Positions 11,098-22,167 of a stretch of DNA of 36,006 nt are shown here, one piece after another. The stretch comes from Paracamarosporium sp. OC-R06-R3 (lineage: Eukaryota; Ascomycota; Dothideomycetes; Pleosporales; Didymosphaeriaceae), in contig JACVRA010000038.1 in assembly GCA_019828545.1 (NCBI GenBank), positions 1 to 36,006 of the forward strand, given 5' to 3'. Below the pieces are notes generated by a model that had not been told where the DNA came from, made no database searches, and saw only the letters and a list, made by a program, of their open reading frames with translations. Made by a program: the position numbers and the translations under genes. The stretch's first letter is position 1, and the number at the start of each line of letters is the position of its first letter.

Positions 11098-11567
11098 TTG
11101 AGAGCCATCTTTATATTGAGGATTGCAGACACCATTGTCATAGGCAATTCAGTGGAACAAGCGAAAAGCCTTCCGTTCATTGACCGCTGGTCGATTGAAC
11201 CCTCTCTCAAGTTCAACAAGACGGCCGAGAGATTTGCAGACCTCTGGGGTAGACATCAATGCTACCTCGTGGGAGTTTTGCAGAATGTCATGAACATATC
11301 GGATACCGGTAGCTTATTTCTTTGCGTGGACCAAAACCCACATCGTCTAGAACGTTTCAACTGTAGTCCGAAAGGTCCAATTGCGCGCATTGACAAAGCT
11401 ATAGCTGTCTCTAGGCCTTGGTTCCCGAGGGCAGTGCGGTGGCAATCTCGAATTTGATTGCCGAGCATGACGCTACCCTTGTAAAGTCAACAAATCAGAT
11501 TCAAAAAGCGGGAAAACTTGCATCTATTCAAGATTTCAACGATACCGTGTATGGTGATAGGCTCTGA
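11098..11567 (+). CDS. Partial gene model, hypothetical protein
   Basis: Two protein-like stretches lie in different frames. The first (11098 to about 11400) includes ADTIVIGNSVEQAKSLPF and a charged KFNKTAERFADLWGRH segment. The second (11415-11567) reads ALVPEGSAVAISNLIAEHDA, continues in the same character and ends GDRL before a TGA at 11565. A CTGTCTCTAG acceptor ends exactly at 11414, with a TTGAC branch-like site before it, so the second stretch is probably the last exon. No donor keeping frame with the first stretch is convincing, and no ATG starts the model. It may have further upstream exons or be damaged. No family is recognised. Confidence 0.4.
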
Positions 11568-11800
11568 GTGTCATTGTAATAGTCTGTGCTCGGCTCCTTC
11601 CGAAGACGACACGTAGTGGTGTGATAAAGAACTCCCTCAATGCATCTTTTTAATGCATTGGGGGCGATTTGGAGCACTTACCTGGGCTAAATCATGGAGA
11701 TCATTCATGCAAACCCCGTGGTAGGTAAGTACAATCAGCTACAAATACTGCAAGCAATGCAAGAGCCTGACCCTCCATTCTTCTCAAGTATCTCTTTTCG

Positions 11801-12814
11801 ATGGACTCCGCTCTTAGCAAAGGTTTTATATCGTGCGCTGTTTTTGGTATCCTCCATAGTCTTGGGTGCGCCATTGAAGACACCCTAGAGGTCTTGAATC
11901 CGCCCGAACGTAGCAAAAGAACACCCGCAACTCGACGCAAGAAAGAGCTGTTTTCGTCGATCGGCATTCATGTCGTTCAGTTAGCCTTGTTCGCTGTCGA
12001 CATATACGCCGTCAGAACGGGGGCTGTATGGTTTGAACCGTGCATTACGTGTACGATCTACCTACTCGCCAGCACGACGGTAAGTCCTTGTAATATAATT
12101 ATCTACTGCATAACTGATTTCTGCTGAAGCTTGTACGGGTTGCTCGTAGCTTGGCGTTTAGGCGCTGGACGTTAAGTTTTCCATATCCCATCGCTGCTGG
12201 TCTAATCGCAGGCAACGTTGGGATCTTCGTGCAGTAAGTAATCATTACACCAACTTCACGCGAATTATTATCTAATCTTACATATTTGCAGTGCTGAATA
12301 CGACTATATACTTTGCCTTTCTATAAGCCTCATTGTCGATTCAGCTGTTCCTCTGTTATTGAGGGATTTCTCCACATTACGGCTATCAGCACACATAGGT
12401 CTTGGCCAATGTGACTGGAACATGATTAGGCTCACAGGAGGAACAACGTTTTGGGGTACAATGGCAATGTTCTCTCAGTACACTGGTGGCGTCATTCTCG
12501 TTGTTTTCCTCATTAAAGAGATTGAAATTAGTGTCCAACTTCGCCAAGTCCTCTACCTTGTAAGTCGCCAAGAGCTTAAACTATGCACTATCTAATCACT
12601 GTAGGTGGATTTATCTCTATATCTACTATGCATTCTGACGTTTAATTGGGAAGCCAAGATCAGAAGACGGATTTCAAAGATGAAAGAAAAGATAAAAAAA
12701 AAGATGAAAGAAAAGAAGAACTCAAAACCCCCTACACGGGGCAACTTAGAAGGAGTAGAGCGATTAGGAAGTACTTCAGATATAGGAACGCCAGTATGGA
12801 TAGAGTTAGTATAG
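11801..12814 (+). CDS. Polytopic membrane protein, four exons (286 aa)
   Basis: Exons 11801-12079, 12130-12233, 12292-12559 and 12605-12814 join in frame across three introns of 50, 58 and 45 bp. All begin GTAAGT and end AAG, CAG or TAG. The start is the ATG at 11801. Hydrophobic segments: KGFISCAVFGILHSLG near the N-terminus, HVVQLALFAVDIYAV, CITCTIYLLA, IAAGLIAGNVGIFV, YILCLSISLIVDSAVPLLL, TGGVILVVFLI and LSLYLLCILTF, so about six or seven membrane passes. The C-terminal tail is strongly basic, with Lys-rich KMKEKIKKKMKEKK, and probably cytosolic. No family is recognised. Three consistent donor sites and an open frame through four exons argue for an intact gene. An alternative upstream ATG (11694) lies in another frame and does not join. 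Confidence 0.7.
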
Positions 12815-13680
12815 TATAGAGTCTGTGTCTGTTTTAAATTGTTCCTAATAAGAATGAGTAGCTACCTGCAAATCATATATTGTGTGACATCTTGAACGCA
12901 AAATCGAGACTCGTGCGGCCACTCTGATTGAGACTAGCTATACCTGCTAGCTTGTCAGTTGCCTAATATCTGGCTACTGAATAGCACGCCACTGCCTGAG
13001 GACATAGTCGTATTTTGTATGCGACTTTAAGCAACAACCACAGACTTAGATTTTTGCGCTTTTAATAGCCATGGCTCTTCCATAAACCCTACAGGAGCAG
13101 CTCTAATGCGTTAGACTCCCTTCAGAGCCTGCAAACCTATTGGCTAGGAGATGTTTAAAAGAATACTTATAGCTCCTAGTGTCGATTGTTAAATACTAGA
13201 TAAAACATATGATACCATCAAGCCGGCTACTGCAATGAATTATACAACAGTCGCTAAATCAACGTATACTCTAGTGATAAGCGTATCTAGAAGACATAGT
13301 CACGGACGAAGTTTACATTTAGGAAAGAATTGAAATCATAGTTGCTTGATGTTAAATTGCCTCGCGCAGCTACTTATAACCCCTTTAACTATACTTGAGT
13401 TATCTGCTTTTGGGTCTCTTTCCCGGCAATCCTCTAGTATATTAAATTGATACGGAGGCATGTTAAATTCCGTCAGAACGTATTTACTATATTAACGTAA
13501 CTAAATCCTTACTTTTGGACTAAGAGAGAAAATCTTGAATTTTTTAAAAACATCTTTAAGTACGCAAGTGTTTCTTTCGTGTTAATATTCTAGATTTATA
13601 TTTTTAAACTTAGAGCTAGACTTGCACTGGTGTTAAATGTTGCTAACTAGAATATCTTAATAGGACTACTAAGAATCTAA

Positions 13681-13714
13681 GCGTACTAGGAATAGAAGCG
13701 TACTAGGAATAGCA
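13681..13714. repeat. 17-bp tandem duplication
   Basis: GCGTACTAGGAATAG begins at 13681 and again at 13698, a period of 17 bp. A weaker third copy (CTGTACTAGGAGTA) follows near 13734. Confidence 0.7.
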
Positions 13715-13988
13715 GTATATTAGAAACAAAACTGTACTAGGAGTAAAAGTAAAATAGAAGTAGACTAAACTTTAATAAAGCTAGTATTTAAATCTAGATT
13801 TTTCTTTTTTTCTTTCCTTAAAAATTCAGCGTAGGCCTAAGTATAAAAGTGGTGCAGAATAGGTAATGCCCTTAGAAATTAATAATAAAGAGTAATAGTA
13901 AAAGAATTAAATAAAACTAATATACCTATACTATAAAGGATAAATCTCTGTTCTCTATTTCTATACTAATATTTCTAGATTAGGTAGA

Positions 13989-14050
13989 GTTTAGTTATAT
14001 AACTACTACTTAATGTATAGTTTAGTTATATAACTACTACTTAATGTATA
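13989..14050. repeat. 31-bp perfect tandem duplication
   Basis: GTTTAGTTATATAACTACTA starts at 13989 and again at 14020, and the whole 31-bp unit, through TTAATGTATA, is repeated identically. A third copy begins (GTTTA at 14051) and stops. Perfect identity in such eroded surroundings suggests a recent slippage event. Confidence 0.85.
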
Positions 14051-14559
14051 GTTTATTCTAATCTATTATTTCGTGTTTAAATAAGTACGAATCTACTAGG
14101 GTATATAAAAACTTACTAGTTATATACTTTAATACTCTTTACTTTTAGTTTAGTCTTAGATTAGCTATACTTTACTATATTTCTACCTAAGAGAGTGTTA
14201 GCCCTATAAGGCCATTTTATAATCTTATATATATAGAAACGATATAGTGCTATTCCTATATAAGGATATAAAACTACTTAAGATTAGACTACCTTAGGTT
14301 AAAATTACTTAGGATAAGGCCACTTAGGATAAGACTACTTACTATAAAATTACATCACTAAACTCAATACGCTAAATGTAAGGTAGTGTTAAGGCCTAAA
14401 GGCATTTTTACGTCTCTACTATACTTAGCGTAAGGATGAACTTGGTGAGTATCTTAGGCTAAAGCCTCAATTAAAACAATAATCTAAACAGCTGATTAAC
14501 GGGCCAAAAAACCTTATAGACTACTAGTCGTGAATGAGAATTATAAATATCGGCCACGT

Positions 14560-15603
14560 GATATTAGGTATCCTCCTTCAGCAAGGCTTTGAAAGCTCAC
14601 TGTTAACTTAATCTTGCCTGTAAAGTCTTCAATAGATAGCTCTATATAAGATTCATTTTCGTTAAGCACCCTTTTCACCTGTTTTAGAGTGCCAGCAACC
14701 TTGTTTCCCAATCCACCAAAAACTGTTACTTTAACTCCGACGAAACTTGCTAGCTAGTACCAGACAGCCCTCTTCCCAGCCTCCGTTTGGATAATCTCGA
14801 GCGACTTGCGATGTGTATCTCTGTCACTCTACGGAATAGATTCATCTTCAAGGCGTGTGTACAAGACGTTTGCTGCTTCGTCGAAATCAAGTCCTTGATT
14901 TAGTGGGAGATGAAGTAGGGTGGCTTCTAAGGACCCAAACATAACTGTGTTGCCTCTAATATAAGTCGAATTATGAGGCTCGTCTTTTGAATTTGACGAA
15001 GCTTGGAGTCAAGGGAAAGTATTCCATGAGCCTAATAAGTATGTCAGATACAAGCTTATAAAATCTTCAATTCATGGATAAGGAAGGCGTAACTTGTCCA
15101 AGAAGTCTAGACCATACTTAAACGTCTTGATCTCGGTTTCTGGATATAGTCAGAGGCAAGGTGTCGAGCCTCTTTTATACTTCTGTACCCTAGGCAGGCT
15201 GCTACACACATCCCTTTTACCGCTCAGCTTTTATGCAATGCCCCTATATCTACTTGATTATTGCAAGCCATTTCAGAAGGTGTCACTCATTACTAGCGCA
15301 TTGAGACTGTAAGTGACCAGGTTAATGGACGTCTATGTTATCTCGCCTTGATATTTGGCTTTGGAACCTACAGGTATCCCCTTGCTAGCCGAGCACTAGC
15401 ATTGGAAGATAATGCAGCAAATATATTGAAGGGCATGAAATGTGGGTCTGGAGGCTTGTGTTCATGTAGATACTCCATAGATAGGTGCTGGCTTTGCTTA
15501 TTATAGGCGTAACCGTAGCAAGTGCATTGCCATAAATAAAGGTGGCCACGGAATGCATGGAGACACAGCCGCATTTCTCATAAGAGTTGTTGTAATCGGG
15601 CAC
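14560..15603 (-). pseudogene. Fossil gene with many nonsense codons, family not recognised
   Basis: The first stretch (15574-15371) contains LYLWQCTCYGYAYNKQ and ends ASARLARGYL. A GTAGGT donor at about 15370 and a TTACAG acceptor at about 15312 bound a likely 60-bp intron. From there one minus-strand frame reads as protein to about 14565, with recognisable stretches such as LVMSDTF, ETEIKTFKYGLDFLDKL, GNTVMFGSLEATLLHLPL, GVKVTVFGGLGNKVAG and SYIELSIEDFTGKIKLTV. That frame is interrupted by eight stops: four TGA, two TAA and two TAG. All can derive from Trp, Arg or Gln codons by C-to-T/G-to-A transitions, which is the mark of RIP. The product once looked like a soluble protein; I cannot name it. 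Confidence 0.6.
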
Positions 15604-16323
15604 AGAGTTAGATTCACCAGTTGCTATGTAATGCTCCTGCCCTTTTTAGTTACAATTATTAGCACGGTTTCAAAATGGTTTATAATCATCGTCTAAATAA
15701 TTTAAGACATAAAGGACTTAGTGCGATACTTAATATAATTTGTTAGAATAATTGTCTAAAGTTAAAAAACTATTTTAGAGTCAATACTGTATATTTGCTT
15801 TCTACGATAACTCTAACTGCGAATCTCATTTCAATACCTCTTTAAAAGTAGTTGACATCTAAAGAAAAGCTAACTTGGACTCTAAGTTGTCTAAGCTTCT
15901 TGCTTAACGCTTAGAGTCTTCGCTTTTTGGAGACACCATCCCCAACCCTACCCTGAGTTTCAAGGTCCTGTACTGATCGTTTATGGCCTCTATCGTTGGT
16001 AAAGCTGGAGAGCTTGCTACATGTTAGTAACTTCCCTATAGGCGTTTGAGTGGATAATGCAGCATACCATATCTTGATTTTGGGGGTGGGGGTCGTTTAG
16101 CCTCTCCGTCGCATCAGCGCTTTTGGCTGTGGCATGAGATAATGTCTACAATTATGTAAGAGCCTAGTAATAATAAGAAGTAATTAATAGCTTACTTGAG
16201 GTTGATATTGCTCTGGTTCACAGTCCTGATACAGAGTATCATCTGCGATAGTTTCGTTGTCTGAATGTTCTGCTTGGGTGCTCTTGAGATTCTTCTAAAA
16301 AGTAATATTGTTAGCAATGTACA

Positions 16324-17043
16324 TTATTGTATTGGCATTGTCACCCTTACCATGCTCATATTGACTTGGTCGAGAAACGTATCTTTTTTCATGTCGTGTA
16401 GTTTAGAGAATGGTAAGGAGGATACCAGGATAGGGACTTCGTCGTTTTCCTTCCCTATGTTGCCAAACCGATGACTAGGCGTCTTCTTCTCTGTACCAAA
16501 AAAGACCTCAAGAGTAGCCGAGTCCAGATCAACAACGTACACAAAATCGTAATTCGCCCAATCAGTTACAAACGGTAGATCGAGTATAATTGGCACCCGT
16601 TTTGAAGCTGTGGCGCGACTGATAAGTTCCAGTATGGTCGCACCAACGCAGGGGAAGAGGGAAAGATTAAGGCTTTCCATGATTTCTGGCGTTAGCCTGT
16701 CTGTGGGATTTTGATCTAGGGGGCCTTTTTTGAATTCATCTAAGAGTGTGTACCTTGGGTCGTTTGGCGTATGGTCGAGTGAGTGTTTGAATGAGTGTTG
16801 GGCCTGGTGAAGGGCCTGGTAGGAGACCAATTTTGAGTATTCTCTATCAGCGGCGTAAATCTCATCATCAGATGCTCTAAAGGTGTGTGCAAGTCCATCC
16901 TTTAGACGTTGGTAGTTGACCGGTAAGCATAGGAAATCGAAGAGCCATGCCCCTTGGCCTGCGGGATAGCCGTCATCCAACCCATATTGGGCGACTACGA
17001 AATCACCATCGTAGAAAACACAGATAAGGTGACTGGTACCCAT
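16324..17043 (-). CDS. Conserved fungal protein of the MGTxHL...AQYG.DGYP type (239 aa)
   Basis: Intact single-exon ORF. I chose the ATG at 17043 because the product then starts MGTSHLICVFYDGDFVVAQYG, followed by DGYPAGQG. This is the start of a widespread uncharacterised fungal family in which a short beta segment is followed by 'QwDGYPxGQG'. An ATG at 17112 would add 23 mostly hydrophobic residues (LFLSASCYLF), a possible signal sequence, so the longer form cannot be excluded. Residues ~185-200 carry the family's late block: DFVYVVDLDSATLEVFFG followed by TEKKTPSHRF. No catalytic motif is visible and the function of the family is unknown to me. Length and both ends fit a complete gene. Confidence 0.8.
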   Translation of the reverse strand: MGTSHLICVFYDGDFVVAQYGLDDGYPAGQGAWLFDFLCLPVNYQRLKDGLAHTFRASDDEIYAADREYSKLVSYQALHQAQHSFKHSLDHTPNDPRYTLLDEFKKGPLDQNPTDRLTPEIMESLNLSLFPCVGATILELISRATASKRVPIILDLPFVTDWANYDFVYVVDLDSATLEVFFGTEKKTPSHRFGNIGKENDEVPILVSSLPFSKLHDMKKDTFLDQVNMSMVRVTMPIQ

Positions 17044-18256
17044 GGTAAACAAGTAACAAGATGCAGAGAGGAATAAAAAAGGTGTTCGAGTGGTGAGAAG
17101 GCCGTGTAGCATCCCTTTATACCTATGGAAGGGTCTTTATTAGGGTCTTAGTCCGAGCACTGCCCCAAGTTTCAGTTTGTTAAAGCGCCGCCCCCTGGCT
17201 TGGATGCCTAGTACGAGCCAAGTGGGGAGTATAGTAAGGATTGAAAATTTCAATCTTGTTGGCTCCTGCAAATCTGATAGATTCCCTCACTCAAGGGTCT
17301 CTCGCATCATCTAATGCACGTTTCATCGCGTGAGCAGGAGGGTGGCACAGCCGATCTTGTTGAAGAGAGTGCAATTATAGACGTCGCGTCACTGCTTCGC
17401 TAAGGCTAGCTTCTTTGCACAATCCGATTGAAATCAAAACATATAATGCATGAGAATTAGCGATCAAAATGTTCCATAAAAATTCTCTAAGCCTTGCCTT
17501 ACGCCCGTGCGCGTTGATTATAACCCCTAGCGGAAATACACGTCTTAGAGAGGCTTATCCCTATGTCAAGGTAGTTCTGCTATCTCGTGGTGATGAAAGC
17601 TTGTCCACTGCGGCAGAAAGAGTGTAGTTTATAGATATCTGTTATCGTGGTTGGGTGGAGTGCTCTGAGAATGCACCGGAGGAAGAGTCACCTGACTATC
17701 ATCCTTTACGACACTATCACTCGTCACAGCTGTTGTTGAATGGCGGATATAATAGATCTTTGAAGATTAAGAAACCCGCGGTGGCTTAGATGAATCCGGA
17801 GAATTTAATAAGTAGTCTAGTATTGGAAGACAGGAAATAAGGTGTAGGATAATATAGGACATTTGTTGTTGTATATAATCGTTAGCGGTAAGACATGCGG
17901 AATGGGGCCGGAGAGTAGTAGTAATAGTAAAGTGGATAATTTTGGCTCTGTAGTATATTTATACGGATTTTTACTATATGATTGGAGAGTCAAATTGTAT
18001 AAATGCAGATCCCTACGCTATTTATAAATAGAGGTGTTAGATAGGCTGTCACCGTTCAGCCTACATCCTTGAAGTCTAATAGAGGTACTTAGAACGTATT
18101 TCCTGTTTTGTTATTATATATATAGACTTAGTTTGGGATTGCTGTTCCTTGCGTACAGATTAGTATTTATTAAAGTGTCTAGTAATGTTATGCACGGCTC
18201 CTTGGAATGGAAGGATCTAATAGACAGGATACAAGATACTATTTCTCTTATAATCT
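17044..18256. other. Intergenic, nothing recognised
   Basis: About 1.2 kb without an ORF of note, RNA gene or clear repeat on either strand. The right third is AT-rich. Promoter elements of the gene ending at 16324 should lie at its left end, but no distinct motif stands out. Confidence 0.4.
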
Positions 18257-18861
18257 TTACAAAATTTCCCTACGGTTCCCATCTTGAAGTAGCGTAGGGC
18301 TCCCTTTGGGTATATTAATCCAGTATAGTGGACTTGTATCCAGGATTGACTCTTTGTATGCTACCTTAACAGGATACAGAAAGCTTCCATTCTGTAAGTA
18401 AACTTTAACTTTCTTGAGGTTGCTATTAATTACTGAGGATAAGGATAGTACGTCCTCTGCTGATCGAAAATCTTTAACGTTGATATACAGTTCAACTAGG
18501 TAGTTTAGTTCTCTTGGGGAAACAATTTCTTTGATAAATTCTTCCACTTGATCTAGTTGAACTAGACAAGGACCTATAGGGAACTCCCTACGAATTTCGC
18601 GGCATGTCTGTGTAAGGTTTATCCAGCCTCTTCTTTCATAGGGTGTTATGAGTTGGTAGTGCCTTTTAACAAGATGTAGAGATTCACGGTAGTAGTCGTA
18701 GATCTTGTTACGAAGTTCCATAGTAATCCTTAGTTTAGTTTCTTAATAGAAGTTAGGCTACACCACTTACCTGCTGGAAGTTTCAGAAAGGGGAACCGCG
18801 ATGTCGTCGTTTTTGTACGCTTGCTTAATTGAGGCTTCTTGAATCGTATAGTGCAGCGCAT
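18257..18861 (-). CDS. F-box-like ELRN-IY protein, possible broken splice site
   Basis: The open frame 18721-18257 starts MELRNKIYDYYRE, then has TQTCREIRREF, LSSVINSNLKKVKVYL and TSPLYWINIP. 'LPxELRNxIY' at the start and a 'Q.CR.IR.E' helix are typical of a large group of fungal F-box/2EXR-like proteins. Upstream, a second frame from the ATG at 18861 reads MRCTIRFKKPQLSKR and ends SRFPFLKLPA, exactly the expected first half of the LPxELR motif, followed by a GTAAGT donor at 18770. This strongly suggests exon 1 is 18861-18771. However, no AG acceptor precedes AACTTCG in the right phase (the sequence is CTATGG). Either the acceptor is lost and the gene is damaged, or translation starts at 18721. 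Role, if F-box: substrate adaptor of SCF ligases. Confidence 0.55.
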
Positions 18862-19645
18862 TTTAATGGAATGTTAGCAGCTATCTGAATGTTGGCTTTA
18901 TCTGGCGTGTCAATAGTAAGGGAAAATGGGCGTAGAAGGAGAAATAGAATAATAAATCTAGGATACGAACCGGACACTGTCAAATAAGTACTAATAAGTG
19001 GCGCGTGTTTTACGCTATACCAGATGCAGATGGCGGGACCTGTTTCCATGCCCTCTAGCATGTTATTGAATGGCATGCACTACATCCTATACGGCGGCGG
19101 TGCACAGTGACGCCAATACCAAGCGGGTGATATGAATATAGGCGCCCCGGCATCCTAAGCTAGCCGCTAAACGTCTGAGCGTTAGATACAGCGTAGCATA
19201 CGTCGCATATACGTGTGATAGATGTAGTTCCAATCACTGCTATCGTGAAAGTGGCTGCCTTAGTTAAGAGACCATTTTGCTCCAGGCTTCTTCGCTCTAC
19301 AATTATTGAACACACGAACTACTAATTAGGGTCACTAGAGGTGCAGATTGATAAGTGCTGGCCGGTGAGACATGCTCGCTAAAAATAGCTATTTGATATT
19401 CAACCACGTCAGGGCAAAGTCGGTTATCTAGAGTCTTCTATAATATATTTAGCAACCAATAGATCGTAGACAAGTGATTCCAAAAGATTGAATACGGAAT
19501 TTAGTTAACTACCGTCGGAATTTAGACAATCTTGTGGTTGTTTTGACTATACAATTATTCAAGCACTGACTAACATCCACTTAAGACATTTAGCGGATAC
19601 ATTTGGTGAGAGCAATTAATTCATGTTATTCTATGCAGTTAAGAC
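18862..19645. other. Intergenic, nothing recognised
   Basis: No supported coding sequence or RNA. A minus-strand ORF (19076-18825) overlaps the first exon of the F-box-like gene in another frame and has no recognisable motif. Confidence 0.4.
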
Positions 19646-21103
19646 TTACACCAGCCCGCTAAAAGTCTCCTTAAAAGTTAAAGCTCTCCATGCGGCCATA
19701 TTATTGTAGTATTCCCTTTCACTTTTTGTATCATATCGATCTAATTGGTCTAATACATCACCTTCCAGTCCTACCGTATGTGGAAGATTACCGCTGAGAA
19801 TGGATTTGACAAACGTGTCAAGCTTTCGAATAAGCTTAATTCCTTCGGGATAAACATGAATAAGATACGTGAGAAGAGCTGAAGTCATCTGCCTAGTAAA
19901 GGTAGGATTATTGCTAGACTCATCTGTGAATGTTTGTTACTCGGAAACCTGTGTAGGGTCTTACATTTGAGCTTCGAAGCTGGCGCTGCACGTCACGACA
20001 ATACCAAGCCCGAGGTAAGTGGCTACGAAGGACCACCGTTTGCCTATTTTCTTGTGTCTGTGTAAGCGCTGCCGTTGCTGGCTTCTTGTACGGGTTGTGA
20101 AACACTCGTTCCCGGTACCGTGAAGCTCATCAAGCACACGGTCGGTAATAACGCTAGCGATGGTCTTTCCACGAGGGTTCTGACCTGGGCTGATGTATGG
20201 TTCATCGCAGAGGGCTTCAAAGTGCTGGTAGAGGAGAATTCTCGATAGTCGAAGCCTGATAGAGTTTTGCTCAAGCGTTTCGGCGCATTGCAAGCCACTG
20301 AGTACTCGTTGCATGGTTGTTTCATATCTAGCTATGTTGCTCAGGATGCGGCCATGGCAATCATCTTCTATGTTCCACTTCTGGTATACATTCCTGACAA
20401 ACTCTGAAACATCCGGTCGCAGAAAGTTGTCGCCAAGCTTGATGATTTCCGGTATATTTCGAATTGCATGCTCAGATGGACCACCGAACAGAGCGTCTAG
20501 ATTATTGAGCGAATGCGTATACTGAGCAGTCGCGGGTGTGAATACGGAACATGTGTCCCTACTATTCTGTAGAGGGCTCAAGCTCCAGTTGGAGGACAGT
20601 TCAGACGGCGATGTCGAATTCAAGGTCTCTATCCAGGAGTGTGATGACGTCTGCTCTTCGCTAGTTGTCGTATCGCTGGTTGGCTTTAATTTTGAAGGAA
20701 CCTCAGAGCCTCTCGTTGATTCTCCAGCATCAGATAAAGGTAAATCCTCTAATATGGTAAACTCGGTAAAGAGGCGCTGGTCGGAAGTCTCTAATTGCGA
20801 CCGTTGAGGTTCAGCCAGAGGAGCATGTCCGACCTCAGAGCCTCTCGTTGATTCTCCAGCATCAGATGAAGGTGAAACCTCTAATGTGGTGAACTCGGTA
20901 AGGGGGTGCTGGTCGGAAGTTTCCAATTGCGATTGCTGAATTTTAGCTGGAGGAGCATGTCTGACCGCACAAACAGGCGGAGATGTAGGGTGCAGAGCCG
21001 GTCGTATTGCTCTATAGCGATAGCGACTCGGAGAGCGATCGAATAACAACTTGTGTGGTAAAAGCTTGAGCCTGACATAATTTAGGTAATCCTCATTTGC
21101 CAC
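19646..21103 (-). CDS. Hypothetical protein, two or more exons, with tandem 44-aa repeat
   Basis: A long exon (21103-19965) and a second (19892-19646) join in frame across a 72-bp intron (19964-19893; GTAAGA...CTAG). The product begins in a short basic region (RYRYRAIRP) and then carries two copies of a 44-residue Ser/Thr/Glu-rich repeat. A Ser/Thr-rich linker follows, then a helical part (LDALFGGPSEH, IIKLGDNFLRPDVSEFV, YETTMQRVLSGLQ), and near the join a hydrophobic segment after basic residues (KRWSFVATYLGLGIVVTCSA) that could span a membrane. Exon 2 is helical (GIKLIRKLDTFVKSIL). The open frame upstream has no ATG before its stop, so a 5' exon is probably missing from this model. The end at 19646 may also be an intron read-through (GTGTAAG). 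No family recognised. Confidence 0.6.
20701..20964. repeat. 132-bp tandem duplication inside a coding exon
   Basis: CCTCAGAGCCTCTCGTTGAT starts at 20701 and again at 20833, a period of 132 bp (44 codons), so the frame is kept. The copies differ mainly by transitions and a few other changes, so the event is not brand new. On the minus strand each unit encodes HAP..., SQLETSDQ, TEFT-LE and SDAGESTRG. Confidence 0.85.
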
Positions 21104-22167
21104 CGCAAGGAGAGATAAGAACGCTTTGACACGGAAAATAAACTAAGATGGATCAGCAAGTGATGTTTCTGAGAACAACAATGTACCTCATCATCTCGTG
21201 CTGTAGCGTAGGCTTGATATATAACTGAATTATTGTTCTCGATGGCCTGTTTTATTGTTAGCCTAGCATTGCGATAGTAAGGTAATTTACCAAGAGGAGT
21301 GATCGCATAGTGATAGATTTAGTACGGAATATATAAAGGAATGTTAAGCCGATTTTTACCAATTCCTAGAGCAATCACTTCCTTTTTGTTGATTCTTGTA
21401 CTCAGGCGTGTGCCTCACGTTTGTAAAACAAAATCCCAAATTCATATATAAATAAATAAGGAAGAAATGCTATGGTATTTATAGGACTATGAGACAGGTA
21501 CCCAAAAATGGGCCAAACCAGAGGCCAGGATATTGGCGGGCTTGCGTAGTTACCCCTAAGCCTCTGCTTTTAGCAAAGAATTGACATCGAGCCCAAAATG
21601 CAGGTCAAGACTCCTACTCTGGTTTTCTATCTTCAAGATCTCTGATAAATAGATTCACTTCGTCTACAAGTTTGATTATATATTGACAGCTTGGTAAACT
21701 CACAATATGTGATCATTTATATGGCCTGTGAGCGCTTATGAAGGTAGCCTAGAAACATGTAACAACGAAGAGTTTTGCCAGCAGTAGAGTATCTGTATTA
21801 TGTTAATGACCGATTAGCTTAGTCTTTTATGCAGTGCCGGCGGGTACTAAATTGTTCTATCAGACTGCATTCATAGTAGAACCCTTGGAGCAATTCCCAT
21901 GTTCTAACGTTAGTCCTTTAATACATGGGGAATAGCATGTCTAGCGATCTTTATACAGATAGTTAGATATAATTTTATATGGGAATTCAGTGCTTAACTC
22001 AACATGAACTTGATCCTGGGAATCGACACAAAAAAGGGCGTAGTAAAAAGAGTAAATATGGACTGCAGGATGTATATTTGAACTTTTTGGCCTATCGCAT
22101 GAACCAAGATAAGCCTTCCTTGACGATAGTTTAGGGACAATGCTGCATCAAAGCACTTTTAACGCGT
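21104..22167. other. Intergenic, nothing recognised
   Basis: About 1 kb with no supported ORF, RNA gene or repeat. The missing 5' exon of the 19646-21103 gene may lie in its left end (an ATGATGAG followed by GTACAT sits near 21190 on the minus strand), but the frame did not join. Confidence 0.4.

Larger units (their letters stand above)
12815..14559. other. AT-rich gene-free region
   Basis: No gene is supported on either strand. Composition becomes strongly AT-rich from about 13400 to 14500, like the RIP-degraded retroelement at the left end, but no conserved transposon motif is readable. It holds two clean short tandem repeats (listed separately) and a looser run of ACTTAGGATAAG words at about 14275-14345. 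It is probably an old repeat eroded beyond recognition. Confidence 0.5.

Noticed and set aside
13400..14500. AT-rich region as mitochondrial insertion or centromere-like DNA
   Set aside because: No mitochondrial gene or tRNA is readable, and RIP-eroded repeats elsewhere in the window have the same composition.
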